The notes: generated from the sequence alone by a model not told the origin. DNA of 64,000 nucleotides from Pseudomonadales bacterium (GCA_022821865.1 JAJECW010000008.1:62001-126000); one strand, 5' to 3'. Counted from the stretch's first letter, positions 36,901-44,893 are shown. Translations and numbers: made by a program.

Positions 36901-37031
36901 CCGGGACGCGCTTCGGCAATCGAACTCCAGTCGGAAAATGGAACGATCTTCCTTGATCCCAAGAGTCCAACGCGGACGCAGCTTATGCGAACTCCCTTCG
37001 CGTCCGGTTCGATCTTCCACGATGATTTCAT
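33972..37031 (-). CDS. zorD: Zorya system SNF2-type helicase ZorD
   Basis: This 1019-residue protein fits ZorD, the DNA-acting effector of type I Zorya anti-phage systems. The first 500 residues are a family-specific region with an Asp-rich patch (about 240-255). A Swi2/Snf2-type motor follows: LFPHQREGFDWLV, Walker A LLADDMGLGKTIQTLAF (about residue 545), LIVAPTTLLKNWQEE, motif II VVFDEMQKLKTP (about 665), TGTPVENKLSELWSIMD, and motif VI DQCNDRAYRIGQ (about 955). Known ZorD proteins also have nuclease activity; I do not identify the nuclease residues. It starts 2 bases after the zorC stop. Base composition looks less GC-rich than in the core genes. Confidence 0.88.
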   Translation of the reverse strand: MKSSWKIEPDAKGVRISCVRVGLLGSRKIVPFSDWSSIAEARPGVGLLQFLVKAGDVSVCGDGVLAPHLIVANLEESQAISVGLPPAIPYALQLGGNGTIDEPGFSLSVRWLKFANTPVSLSIKGAIASEGQLRYRIPGGLFRLIQAIEEYELADTGAREARVKHWQPIQESLSRLTGETARPDGYLRDLRIFHAASLSLKTELSKDEGVTFDPVLFCRTVLQKHRRDLFGSDPLADPVFDDDDADLDDSVSVDGVDTLVDEADSLLPEDLQQIFLKRRQSDRADKCREAYPLKRNTFVYLDEPLRNALDVVKTMQSGSAAKRRKFIKNPRQAFAGAMETEADSNLIHGLFIETRQYAEWVNGVGLWEPKVLPWLPKSSTSWLPEKIGFTIDGNNIEIQPERLSELRAACEAAIIGKKDSFDFDSMRGLPARPETLAAIDTLEDMAARMTATHEKEAENNESDNGESDLKKTTYAVEVDDNLEELRRELNLTPREAEIPKQYPPGELIDPRKLKLFPHQREGFDWLVKTWLMGRPGVLLADDMGLGKTIQTLAFAAWLHANDMKQTGGKRGPILIVAPTTLLKNWQEEHDRHLSDSGIGPVIELYGGGIRAYKQEPAAARDTIEGHGVLDREKLREASCILTTYETLANYHISLAGIHYPLVVFDEMQKLKTPTTINTHAAKTLNIDFTIGLTGTPVENKLSELWSIMDRLHPGLMKDLHTFTQTYRDDDSGSLQLLRDELRNGEVAGAAVMLRRMKDKTDIGKALPERRFFKLIRDMPENQARAYQEVVSTARIEQTTNPTPATMLKALQRMRGISLHPEHPSIYLGRTEAYNTCIAQSARLNAAIETLDEIRERGDKALVFIEYREMQRLFADILRHRYHLPNLPSIINGQVPSVRRQDLVSQFQTGPAGEFDVMILAPRAAGVGLNITAASQVIHLSRWWNPAVEDQCNDRAYRIGQDKPVSVYLPIARHPVLGDGSFDMKLEELLSRKRQLSRDLLVPMESDSDYREMFRNTVFS

Positions 37032-37033
37032 GG

Positions 37034-38431
37034 TCAGATCACGTGATAATCACGGTCACGCAGTTTGAAACCCGTACGCCGCCTGATGAAATCAGCGATC
37101 TCGCGTTGCCAGGAATACGAGACCGATCCGCTGTGTGATTTCTCGATGCCTCCCTCTGGCGCCACCCTGGGAGCGATGTCACCGGACAGATACTCGGGTT
37201 CATAAAGTTTCGGCGCTTGGGGATCATTGGCAGGCCAGAAAATGCAGCGCCCGTTGTGGCTCCAGTCGATTGCGATGTAATCGCCGATCCGCATGACGAG
37301 TACGGCGTGCCCGCTCTCAACCGGCTTCCAACCGGAGACCAGTCGCCCAAATCTTGCGTTCTTCCCATAATCGCGCTTCGCCCGTTGGCTTCCCTCCGGC
37401 CCGAACGCGACCCACGCCTCCGAGATCGCCCCCTTGTCGTGAAGCGCTGTCCAGAACGCTCGCCGATAGTTCCAATGCATCGGATAAGCTACTTGGTCGA
37501 CAATTTCAAGAAATTGCACGAGGGCGACGCGCGTCAACCATCGGCACGCGGTCTCGGCTGCTTCTTCCATATGCAGCCAACGGTCCGCACGGGTTCGCGG
37601 GTCGCCGATGCGCTCTAGGACGATATCGAGAATCCTGTCTCGAATCTCCGGTACCGGTTCGTTTTTGCTTGCCCTGAAGGGCAAAAGCAGCGTGTTCGCC
37701 AAAGTTGCCATGCCGCGATGATATTGCGTCGGCTTCGGCGCGTCCGTCCATCTGACTGCGCGCTCGATCAGCTGCAAACTCACGTCTTGTTCCAGCCGTT
37801 TGGCTATCTCCGCCATTCCTTCCTGAAAGACGCAGACGCCGAAGCCGGAAGTCAGCGCTCCCCCGTTTATGCCGTGGCCTTGAAGAAAGTTGTGGGATGT
37901 TGTATCCCGGCGCAGGCAATCATGGGCGACACCGACGGGACCCTTGGCCGGATCAAACACATGGAAATCTTCGTTCAGTCGATAAAGTTCGCGCAGGTTT
38001 TCGTTGACCATGCGGGAAAGCGCCCGGCCGACGGATTCGATGCCAGGCTTGGACCGACTGAAGTACCGGAAGTAGACTGCGGCAAGTGTGCGCGTGAGCG
38101 AGCGGCGGCCACAAACCTCGAAAATGCGCAACAACTGCTGAAGATGCCCGTCGCGGTCCGCAATCGGATTGTTTTCGTACCAGATGCATTGTGGAGCATA
38201 GCGTAAGTCTCGACGCGAGATTTCACTCCCACGACCATGCTTAAGGCATTCGATCAGCCTGTTCTGGATTTCGTCCAGGTCCGGCGGCTCGCGAAGCGCG
38301 CCACCAAGACCGAATGTCTTCGTGATTTCGGCTTCGCATGAAGCCGTCATTGATGTTTCCGGGAGCGCAGCCGGAACGATAATCGGACGCGGCTGCGCTA
38401 CCATGGCGCTTACTGCGTCACGGAGAGTCAT
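37034..38431 (-). CDS. zorC: Zorya system protein ZorC (EH-signature type)
   Basis: The 465-residue product sits where ZorC lies in type I Zorya operons and has the expected size. It is soluble and rich in Arg/Trp, with C-terminal stretches ARFGRLVSGWKPVESGHAVLV, RIGDYIAIDWSHNGRCIFW and SWQREIADFIRR that fit the EH-signature domain region of ZorC as I recall it. In characterised systems ZorC binds DNA and acts with ZorD after the membrane complex senses infection. Its start overlaps the zorB stop by 14 bases. The assignment leans on context as much as on sequence. Confidence 0.82.
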   Translation of the reverse strand: MTLRDAVSAMVAQPRPIIVPAALPETSMTASCEAEITKTFGLGGALREPPDLDEIQNRLIECLKHGRGSEISRRDLRYAPQCIWYENNPIADRDGHLQQLLRIFEVCGRRSLTRTLAAVYFRYFSRSKPGIESVGRALSRMVNENLRELYRLNEDFHVFDPAKGPVGVAHDCLRRDTTSHNFLQGHGINGGALTSGFGVCVFQEGMAEIAKRLEQDVSLQLIERAVRWTDAPKPTQYHRGMATLANTLLLPFRASKNEPVPEIRDRILDIVLERIGDPRTRADRWLHMEEAAETACRWLTRVALVQFLEIVDQVAYPMHWNYRRAFWTALHDKGAISEAWVAFGPEGSQRAKRDYGKNARFGRLVSGWKPVESGHAVLVMRIGDYIAIDWSHNGRCIFWPANDPQAPKLYEPEYLSGDIAPRVAPEGGIEKSHSGSVSYSWQREIADFIRRRTGFKLRDRDYHVI

Positions 38432-39257
38432 CGTCCGCTATCGCTGCTTCCAGGCGGCTCTGCACCCGTTCCAGCGCCTCCTCGTGTGAAACGCTCATCA
38501 CGAACCGCAGGTCGATACGGCGGTTTTGGTCCTTGTCTTCGTCCGTATCGCCGAGTCTTACGGGACGATTTTCGCCATAGCCGGATATGCTGAAAAGGAA
38601 CTGGCCATTCTCGTTCAGCAACTTGGTCGCAATACGCGATTGGCCGTCGAGTTCGATGAACGTGTTGATGGCGCGACGTGCAGAGAGGCTCCAGTTGTAC
38701 TGTTGTGTTCCATCCTTGTCAGTGTGCCCCTCGACGAATACCGCTTCGAGCTGAGCGGTTTCCGGGACCGCCGACAGACAGCCCGATGCTGTGGGCGATG
38801 ACGCGGAGTTTGCATAACATGGAAGTATCGCATCGAGCGCGCGGGCCAGATGGCCGATCGCCAATCTACCCTCGGTTGACAACATGTACTCTTCTGACGC
38901 GAACAGGATTTCATCCGGCAATTGGAGTACGCCATTTTCTTCCCTGACGATCACTCGAACACCGACATCGTTGAGGCGACCCTCGATATCGCGAAGCATT
39001 TGGGTTCGAAGACTGTCCACATCCTGAATGTCTTCGACCTCGATCTTGGTTTCCGTGACGACCTGCCTCAGGTTTGCCTGCGTGTTTCGAGTGCTCTCCG
39101 TCTCGATCTTGAGCATCAGGCCGAAAACCATGAGCATGATAATGAATATGAACAGGAGTCCGACCATGATGTCGGTCATGGATACGAAATAGCTTTCTTC
39201 CGTCTCCTCCTGATCTGAGCGTACCAGGCCCCATTCGTCGATATTCGTCGATGCCAT
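38418..39257 (-). CDS. zorB: Zorya system MotB/OmpA-like protein ZorB
   Basis: A 279-residue inner-membrane protein. One membrane helix (about 25-50, SMTDIMVGLLFIFIIMLMVF) carries Asp29, in the position of the proton-channel Asp of MotB-type stators. The periplasmic part (about 110-260) is an OmpA-like peptidoglycan-binding domain with VFVEGHTDKDG, SARRAINTFIEL, ISGYGENRPV and DQNRRIDLRFVM. Cys147 and Cys160 could form a disulfide in the periplasm. With ZorA it should form the proton-driven ZorA5B2 motor. It starts 4 bases after the zorA stop. Confidence 0.9.
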   Translation of the reverse strand: MASTNIDEWGLVRSDQEETEESYFVSMTDIMVGLLFIFIIMLMVFGLMLKIETESTRNTQANLRQVVTETKIEVEDIQDVDSLRTQMLRDIEGRLNDVGVRVIVREENGVLQLPDEILFASEEYMLSTEGRLAIGHLARALDAILPCYANSASSPTASGCLSAVPETAQLEAVFVEGHTDKDGTQQYNWSLSARRAINTFIELDGQSRIATKLLNENGQFLFSISGYGENRPVRLGDTDEDKDQNRRIDLRFVMSVSHEEALERVQSRLEAAIADDDSP

Positions 39258-39261
39258 CTGA

Positions 39262-41279
39262 TCAATTTACCTGTTCGGGTCGTCGTGAATCATCTGTCTT
39301 CTCCAATACTTCGAGCAAGTCCTCGATCGTTGTGTTGATCCCGTCTATGCCACCTGACAGACCGCTCAACGCCTTTTCAAACGAACCGTCAAGCTCTTTC
39401 ACAAACGTCTGCACGTTGCGTTGTTGGTTCTCGACCGCTCCCTGCAATTTCGTGAACACTGACTCAAGATCCTCATCGACGCGCTCAAAACGACTGCGAT
39501 AGCTTTCCCAAGCCGAGGCGAGCGTTTCTGATACTCTGGACAAACCTGTCGAGACCGTCCCTATCGTCGCCACGGCGCCGTCGATCTTTTCCGCCATAGA
39601 TAGGACCGACCGCTCGAGTCGATTTGACGATTCGTTGAGACTTTGTCCAATGCGCTGGAACGGCTCGAACCCCTCGTTGATCGCGCTCGATGCGTTCTCC
39701 ATCGAACGGGCGACTGTCTGGCTTTGCTCGGCCACAACGGACATTTCCCGCCCTTGCCGCGCCAGCCCACTTTGCAGCGAGGACAGGGATTCAACCACGC
39801 GATCAAGCGCACCCTGGACACCTTCGACGCTGCTACCAAGACTTTCCCGAAGTTGTCTGGCCAACTCGGTACTGCTTTCCGCGTTTTCATTCGCCGCCGC
39901 GGAGAGAGATTGGGCGGCTTTTGAAATCTCCTCCGAAAACGCGCTGGATGCATTGCGGCTCTGCATTGTCAGGCGACTGGCCATTTCCTCGCTTTGGCGG
40001 GACAGACGGTCAAGGCTTTCTTGCAGACTTGAGCCAAACGCCTGGCTGACCTCGCTTACCTGAGCCCTCAGACTTTCTACGAGCGAACGTATCGGCGTCG
40101 CAAGCTCGCGCATGGTCGCATCGAGGTTTTCCGAACCTTCCGCCATGCGGCGGGCGAATTCTGCGCCACTCGAGTCCATTGATCCCTGCATCTTCTCTAG
40201 CGACCGGGTCAGCCCACTGAGGGTTTCCGACATATTGGTGAGGTGCTGGCTCGCGGAGCCTTCCATGGTTTGCGCGAACTGATCGACGAGGTTCTCCAGG
40301 CCACCTGTCGCCCCTTCACGCACCTTGTCAGATGACTCCTGAACAGCGTCGACAAGAGGCTTCATTGCATCGGATAGCATCCCGGGCACTTGCTTTCGAA
40401 ACACTTCGCTGACGCCATCCGCAATCGACATGGCGATCTCGGTGTTGATCTTTTTCGTTTCCACAAGCTGTTCTTTGATCGTATCGCGTACATCCACAAA
40501 GATTCGCTGGGGCGTCGCGAATTCCATTCGCCGTTCCAGAGCAGTACATAATTTGCCGAACTGATCTTCGAGCCAAAGCGCATACAGTCTGAAAAAGAAG
40601 GAGAGAATGATTGAGGAAAGAAGGCCGGCAATAGATGTCCAGAACTTGAAAGTTGCGGCAGCCAAAAGATCTCGTAGCCCTTCAACCGCCTCGCTGGCGT
40701 TGCCGCCCATTGAATTGTTGGCGAAGGCGAGGGCGGCAACCAGGCCAACAAATGTGAGCAGCAGCCCGATCCCTACAAAGTAGTTTGGGATGTGGGGCAT
40801 CATGCGCAAAGCGAGGCTTTTCTCCTGGGCGCAGCTGAAGTTTATGAAAAAGTGTGGTCGTGTAGTGTTCTGCACGACTCCAGTCTCGTCCTTTGGTTCA
40901 ACAAGTGTTTCTCGAAATTCTCTCCATGCGTGCCCTATCAGACTGCTATCCGAAAGATGCTGGGAGATATTGTTGATATCTCCGGTAAACGCTTTCTCAT
41001 CGGGATATTCGAGGACGGCTTTTCTAAGTCTGCGCAGGGATGATGTTTTCGGAAAATGATGAAGAGCGGGTATCCCAACCCCATTGCGAGTGCTACGACC
41101 AGAATTACCGCTGCCAGGAACAGTGGAAATGCGTCGTCTTCAAACAGTTGGAAAAGCCAGTCCGCCAGGCCCTGCATGAGATCGACCACCAACGGGTCCC
41201 GAAAGTAGAACACCGCCACCGACGCGGCAACGACCAGTAAGACCAAGAAGAACCCTGATTTCTTCATCCAATTTTCCAT
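39262..41279 (-). CDS. zorA: Zorya system MotA-like protein ZorA, frame split by -1 shift
   Basis: Read as one gene, this encodes about 672 residues. The first 78 (ATG at 41279) hold two membrane segments, FFLVLLVVAASVAVFYF and FPLFLAAVILVVALAMGLGYPLFIIF. The frame then ends early, but a -1 shift in the A-run at 41046-41049 continues as SLRRLRKAVLEYPDEKAF, LIGHAWREFRETLVEP and the MotA-like core PNYFVGIGLLLTFVGLVAAL and FKFWTSIAGLLSSIIL. The remaining 450 residues are a long Ser/Glu-rich coiled-coil tail, as in known ZorA. The 3' piece alone could start at GTG 40875, but would lack two membrane helices and the HAWREF region. The split could be a real mutation, a sequencing error or a programmed shift. 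Confidence 0.85.
41046..41049 (-). other. Frameshift site inside zorA
   Basis: On the minus strand the sequence is TTC CGA AAA CAT CAT CCC. Both flanking frames look coding and join only by a -1 change at the AAAA run, or by one more A in the original gene. The tRNA on AAA could re-pair with AAA one base back. Confidence 0.75.
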
Positions 41280-41435
41280 CTATGCGCGGACGTTAACGCT
41301 CTAACGGCGCTTGACTCCAGGCTGAATCGTCGATATGTCCGGTAGTCGGGCAAACGAAACGGCACGGCGAAGCATATCGCAAGGTTTCCCGCCGTGAAAG
41401 CAAGAATTGCTACAATGATCCTCGGGGGGTGTGTC

Positions 41436-43493
41436 TCACGATGCTGGCTTTGGAAGGAACTTGGATGGCTGCTTGCAGAACGATATACGCAAGATGTCCC
41501 TTGGCCGAGTGCAACCCACATGGAATAGCTGACGCTCTCGGGCTTCGGCGATTGCCCGGCTCTCATCATCATCCGCAGCCGCGATGGCCGATGAATGTGG
41601 AAGGAACTCGGCATCGCAGGCAACAATCGAAACGGCGCGAAATTCCAGTCCCTTCGCCTGATGAAGTGTCCCGACGGCAATCCCGTTTTCTTGTGGACTG
41701 CGAGGTGTACCCATCGCGTTGGCCGATACGCCCAATGTTTTAAGAGCAGGGGTGACGCGTTCCTCAAGCAGGGCTCTGGTCCTGGCCAGGATGGCAATTT
41801 CCCCGGGTTTGAAATCTTTCTCAAGCAGACCCCGCAACCATACGGAAAGCTTGCTCGATTCGATCTCCGCATTTCCGCATTGCTCAACGGCCGGGCTTGG
41901 TCCGGACACCAGCGAGACAGCCTCCCCGCTGGCGAATTCGTCGTCGCTGTTCGACTTTGTGTCGCGCAGGGCAGCCTGGGCAAACGCGCTGATCTGACCT
42001 GTCATCCGATAGTTCAGGTCTAATGTCGCGCCACGACCGCGAAGGTCGACGCCGACACGTGACCAAGCGAACGGATAGCGGTAAATCCGCTGGCTGGAAT
42101 CGCCGGTGAACAAGTGACTATAGGCGCCTTTTGGCGCAAGCGACATCAGGAACCAAATTTCTCTTGGGCCGAAATCCTGGGCCTCATCTGCAACTACATG
42201 ATTGAAAGGTGGAACGTCGCGAGATTCCACCAAGCACCGACCCGCATCGGCCAGATCAGACCAAGTCATGCGTTTATCTTCACGCATCATTTCGAGAACA
42301 TGCTCAAAAACTGGCCAGATTGTCGTTCTCTGTTCGTGGGAGATCGTGCTACCGCGACCTGATTGCTCTATCTTCTGATAGCTGGAAACATCCTTGATGC
42401 CCCAATAGTCCACAACCGCGTCAAACTCGGTTCTTAGAAAATTGTTGGAAAGAGACAGATCCGGATAATCGGTGATCGCCCTTTCAAAGTAGGTATCGAG
42501 TTCCTGCGCACGGACTGGCGTAAACAAAAATCCAGCACTGTTCGATGCTACTTCGTGTGCGTATTTATGCAGATGTTCGACGCGGATACGACGGCGAACA
42601 TCGCCTGTTGCGCCCACCAGCCTGTTGAGACCTTCCCTCAGCCGCTCAACCAGCGGACGTGAGTATGTCGTCAACAGGATTTCGGCTTCGTCGAACCTGT
42701 TCGCCAGGAAAACCGCACGGTGGAGCGCGACAACCGTTTTGCCGGTACCTGCGCTACCTGAAATCCGCGCCGGGCCGCCAAAATTTCTTTCGACCACATT
42801 GCGCTGTACCGGATGCAAGAACACCGTCCACTGATCCCAAGGGTAGTCTAGCGCTTGCTGTAGCGCTCGCTCGTCCGACGTGACCCAAAAACGGCGCTGG
42901 GCATCCGGGTGGGTAAACGGATCGGCGTCTTTGTGGCGTGAGGACGGAGCGGGCCGTTCGCCGTCCGCAAGCTTGAACAAGTTCTCTGCTGCTTCTTCAG
43001 GTAGGCGATCGAGGATTTCCAACAAGCCATCAGAATCGACTTGCTTGACCGTTTCCAGCCAGACTTGTGGCACACCGAGCGAAAGCAAGTACCCATTGTC
43101 CTCGTTTGCCAAGACTGGGGGCGCCTCAACCTCGCGCGATACATGGGTGATGTCCTCGCGAATGACCTCTTCGAGTTCCACGAGTTGAGCGGCTCCCGTT
43201 ATCGGGTGTACCTCGGCGCGTCGCCGTTCCGCCCACTTGTACGCGTCGTCGTGGTGGTCGACGTAGCAAAAGAGATGTCGATTCCCGTCGCGCAGCACGA
43301 TGATGCGCAAGTCCATGTTCACTGAGATAGAGAAGAACCGTTTTTCCCTGGCGTTCAATTTGTGAAGTCGGTGCCCCGGGCTTGTCGGGCTAAGCAAGAA
43401 ATCCATCGGCACCTGCTTGATTTGAGCCTGTTCCTGATTGGTGAGCTTGACGAGAGACTTCGTGAATGAGGGTGTAATACCGATCTGGTTCAT
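41436..43493 (-). CDS. SF1/UvrD-like helicase with N-terminal RelE/ParE-like domain
   Basis: A 685-residue protein. Residues 5-92 look like a RelE/ParE-type fold: FTKSLVKLTNQEQAQIKQVP, HRLHKLNAREKRFFSISVN, DLRIIVLRDGNRHLFCYVDH and HDDAYKWAERR. The rest is a superfamily 1 helicase: ARISGSAGTGKTVVALHRAV (Walker A, about 243-262), VVADEAQDFGPREIW (motif II), GDSSQRIYRYPF (III), LDLNYRMTGQISAFA (IV), VGTLHQAKGLEFRAVSIVAC (V) and LFHVGCTRPRDILRI (VI). It is transcribed toward zorA, 156 bases away, and is probably in the same unit. No antitoxin gene is adjacent, so the N-domain is more likely a nucleic-acid-binding adaptor than a free toxin. Confidence 0.8.
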   Translation of the reverse strand: MNQIGITPSFTKSLVKLTNQEQAQIKQVPMDFLLSPTSPGHRLHKLNAREKRFFSISVNMDLRIIVLRDGNRHLFCYVDHHDDAYKWAERRRAEVHPITGAAQLVELEEVIREDITHVSREVEAPPVLANEDNGYLLSLGVPQVWLETVKQVDSDGLLEILDRLPEEAAENLFKLADGERPAPSSRHKDADPFTHPDAQRRFWVTSDERALQQALDYPWDQWTVFLHPVQRNVVERNFGGPARISGSAGTGKTVVALHRAVFLANRFDEAEILLTTYSRPLVERLREGLNRLVGATGDVRRRIRVEHLHKYAHEVASNSAGFLFTPVRAQELDTYFERAITDYPDLSLSNNFLRTEFDAVVDYWGIKDVSSYQKIEQSGRGSTISHEQRTTIWPVFEHVLEMMREDKRMTWSDLADAGRCLVESRDVPPFNHVVADEAQDFGPREIWFLMSLAPKGAYSHLFTGDSSQRIYRYPFAWSRVGVDLRGRGATLDLNYRMTGQISAFAQAALRDTKSNSDDEFASGEAVSLVSGPSPAVEQCGNAEIESSKLSVWLRGLLEKDFKPGEIAILARTRALLEERVTPALKTLGVSANAMGTPRSPQENGIAVGTLHQAKGLEFRAVSIVACDAEFLPHSSAIAAADDDESRAIAEARERQLFHVGCTRPRDILRISFCKQPSKFLPKPAS

Positions 43494-43795
43494 TTCTCAG
43501 AATATTCTGGGCCGATTCGCTCAGGCAACGCCTGACCCGTAAATCCCGACGACCCTTGGAGCGAGATTTCAATTTGCCGGATAGTGTGATGGTTTATTGC
43601 GTTAGTCAAACCGGGGGACCCTCGGTCATGTCTCGCACCGGCAAGGGTCACATGCTGGTCCCGTACACTCGGAGCATGGCAGGCACCGCGCAACTTGTTC
43701 CCTGATTGATCCGGCCTGAGTTGCAACTATCGAAACTACACGTTTTGTTGATGCGCGGCGCTAGCGTTTGCTGGCACCAACGCACGCTGGCCCTA
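43494..43795. other. Non-coding stretch upstream of the helicase gene
   Basis: These 302 bases hold no supported gene or repeat. They should contain the promoter of the helicase-zorABCD unit, but I cannot point to a clear -35/-10 pair. The 161-bp element at 43796 bounds the stretch. Confidence 0.4.
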
Positions 43796-43956
43796 GGGGC
43801 CTGCGCCGTAGGAATTCGCGAAAGCGAAAATTCGCTATCGCCGTGGCCCTGGCCGATCGATTGAGGCGAATATTGGTGAATATGCAACGAAATCGAGCGG
43901 CCAGGGGCGTGGACGGGAGCGGATTTGCAGCCGTGAATTCCTACGGCGCAGGCTCC
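43796..43956 (-). repeat. 161-bp palindromic (MITE-like) element, full copy
   Basis: A full copy in the opposite orientation to those at 24944 and 55966, from GGGGCCTGCGCCGTAGGAA to TTCCTACGGCGCAGGCTCC, also 161 bases. CTA precedes it and TAG follows it, and the right edge coincides with the stop codon of the thiolase remnant. It marks the outer edge of the accessory region. Confidence 0.85.
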
Positions 43957-44158
43957 TAGTACACCTTAAACAGCCCAGCAACTCCCATGCCGCCGCCGCC
44001 GCGCATGGTTCAGACGACGTAATTGCGCCGCCGTTGACGTTGAGCAACTCGTTGGGAATGCCGAGATGATCACGGCGACAGACGACCTGCTCGGCGCAGG
44101 CCTCGTTCAAACCCCGCAGGTCGATGTCGTCTATTTTCAGATTGAAGCGTTCCAGTAG
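43956..44158 (-). pseudogene. Decayed 3' end of a thiolase gene
   Basis: On the minus strand one frame reads LLERFNLKIDDIDLRGLNEA, then QVVCRRDHLGIPNELLNVNG and GAITSS, which matches the catalytic region of acetyl-CoA acetyltransferases (usually DLWELNEAF...RLGIPxxKLNVNGGAISIGHP). After a gap of about 35 missing codons and a frame change it ends GGGGMGVAGLFKVY-stop, the usual thiolase C-terminus. The His of GHP is lost, and the rest of the gene is absent. The final TAG abuts the 161-bp element. Confidence 0.7.
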
Positions 44159-44186
44159 AGTAGGGTGAGGTGGATATGAATTGCTC

Positions 44187-44489
44187 TCAGCGTTGTCCCG
44201 CTACCACCCCGCCAAGCGCCCCGACAGCCGTGGCGCCCAATGCCAGTACCGCCTCGGGAATATCCTTTCCCAGTGAGGCCAGCCAAATTCCCCCGCCCAG
44301 CGCGACCAATACAATCACGGCCAAGGCGACTACGGTAATTCTCCAAAACCAGATGTCGCTGTGATAAGCACTTCTGTGTTCCGGTTCCTTGGCGCCAAGC
44401 GTATCGCCCCAGTCGTCTTGCTGGAACGACTCGTCTGACTCTTTCAATCCGTCGCGCACTCCCTGCTCGTTCATCGTTAGCTCACTCAC
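44187..44489 (-). CDS. Small membrane protein, partner of the RHH gene
   Basis: A 100-residue protein with an acidic, soluble N-terminal half (about 1-46) and two membrane helices, FWRITVVALAVIVLVALGGG and a Gly/Ala-rich segment with AVLALGATAVGALGGVVAG. It starts at GTG 44489, overlapping the upstream gene's stop by 4 bases, or at ATG 44474. I do not recognise a family. Coupling to a ribbon-helix-helix gene resembles a toxin-antitoxin or small regulatory pair, but nothing in the protein proves toxicity. Confidence 0.5.
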   Translation of the reverse strand: MSELTMNEQGVRDGLKESDESFQQDDWGDTLGAKEPEHRSAYHSDIWFWRITVVALAVIVLVALGGGIWLASLGKDIPEAVLALGATAVGALGGVVAGQR

Positions 44490-44764
44490 ATGTTGGCAAT
44501 AAGTATCCGCTCCATCGTTCCATCTCTCTTCCGCAGCAACAGTTCATCGCCTTCCGCAGTGCGTTCCGTCAATAAGGCCGTGAGCGCCAGCGCATTGCTC
44601 ACGACTGACGCCTTGTTCCTGGCATGCATGCGCTCCACAAGCACTTCCGTGTTCACTATGTCCCGTTCGGTCAGGCCCATCGTCACTTTCTTCGTTACCA
44701 TTTCAGCCTCTTGCTTAATATTGGTTGCTATGCCAGCAAAAAACTGGCTTTTTGATGTCTCCAT
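44486..44764 (-). CDS. Ribbon-helix-helix-like small DNA-binding protein
   Basis: The 92-residue product contains a likely ribbon-helix-helix domain: a short basic strand (TKKVTMGLTERDI), then helices NTEVLVERMHARNKASVVSNAL and ALTALLTERTAEG, then a tail with LLLRKRDGTMERILI. Similar small proteins occur as uncharacterised regulators. The start may be ATG 44764 (after AAAGG) or ATG 44701 (after AGAGG), both with good ribosome-binding sites. Upstream of 44764, TTGACA occurs within the probable oriC. It is divergent from dnaA, where rpmH normally sits. Confidence 0.6.
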   Translation of the reverse strand: METSKSQFFAGIATNIKQEAEMVTKKVTMGLTERDIVNTEVLVERMHARNKASVVSNALALTALLTERTAEGDELLLRKRDGTMERILIANM

Positions 44765-44806
44765 TATTGCCTTTATACATATCCTGTCAACCTTTTAACC
44801 TCACGC

Positions 44807-44844
44807 GTCATTCTGCGCGGAGGGAAGCGCAGTCGCAGAATCTC
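44807..44844 (+). repeat. GTCATTCTGCGCG repeat unit
   Basis: GTCATTCTGCGCGGAGGGAA, continuing to GTCGCAGAATCTCC, is the same imperfect hairpin unit as at 17472-17505, here inside the probable origin. Confidence 0.7.
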
Positions 44845-44893
44845 CTTCGGCGGCATCGCTTGCGAAGTCTCGCAATTCCCGGTTGGTAACAAC

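Noticed and set aside
38418..41279. Flagellar MotA/MotB or TolQ/TolR, ExbB/ExbD identity for the motor-like pair
   Set aside because: No flagellar or Tol genes are near, ZorA has the long coiled-coil tail and HAWREF region, and ZorC and ZorD follow directly.
41264..41983. Minus-strand frame of 239 codons overlapping the helicase 3' end
   Set aside because: It overlaps the SF1 helicase motifs V and VI in another frame and has no family pattern.
43835..44110. A 91-codon minus-strand frame as an intact small gene
   Set aside because: Its first half is a thiolase fragment and its second half is the 161-bp repeat, so it is a chance read-through of two unrelated pieces.
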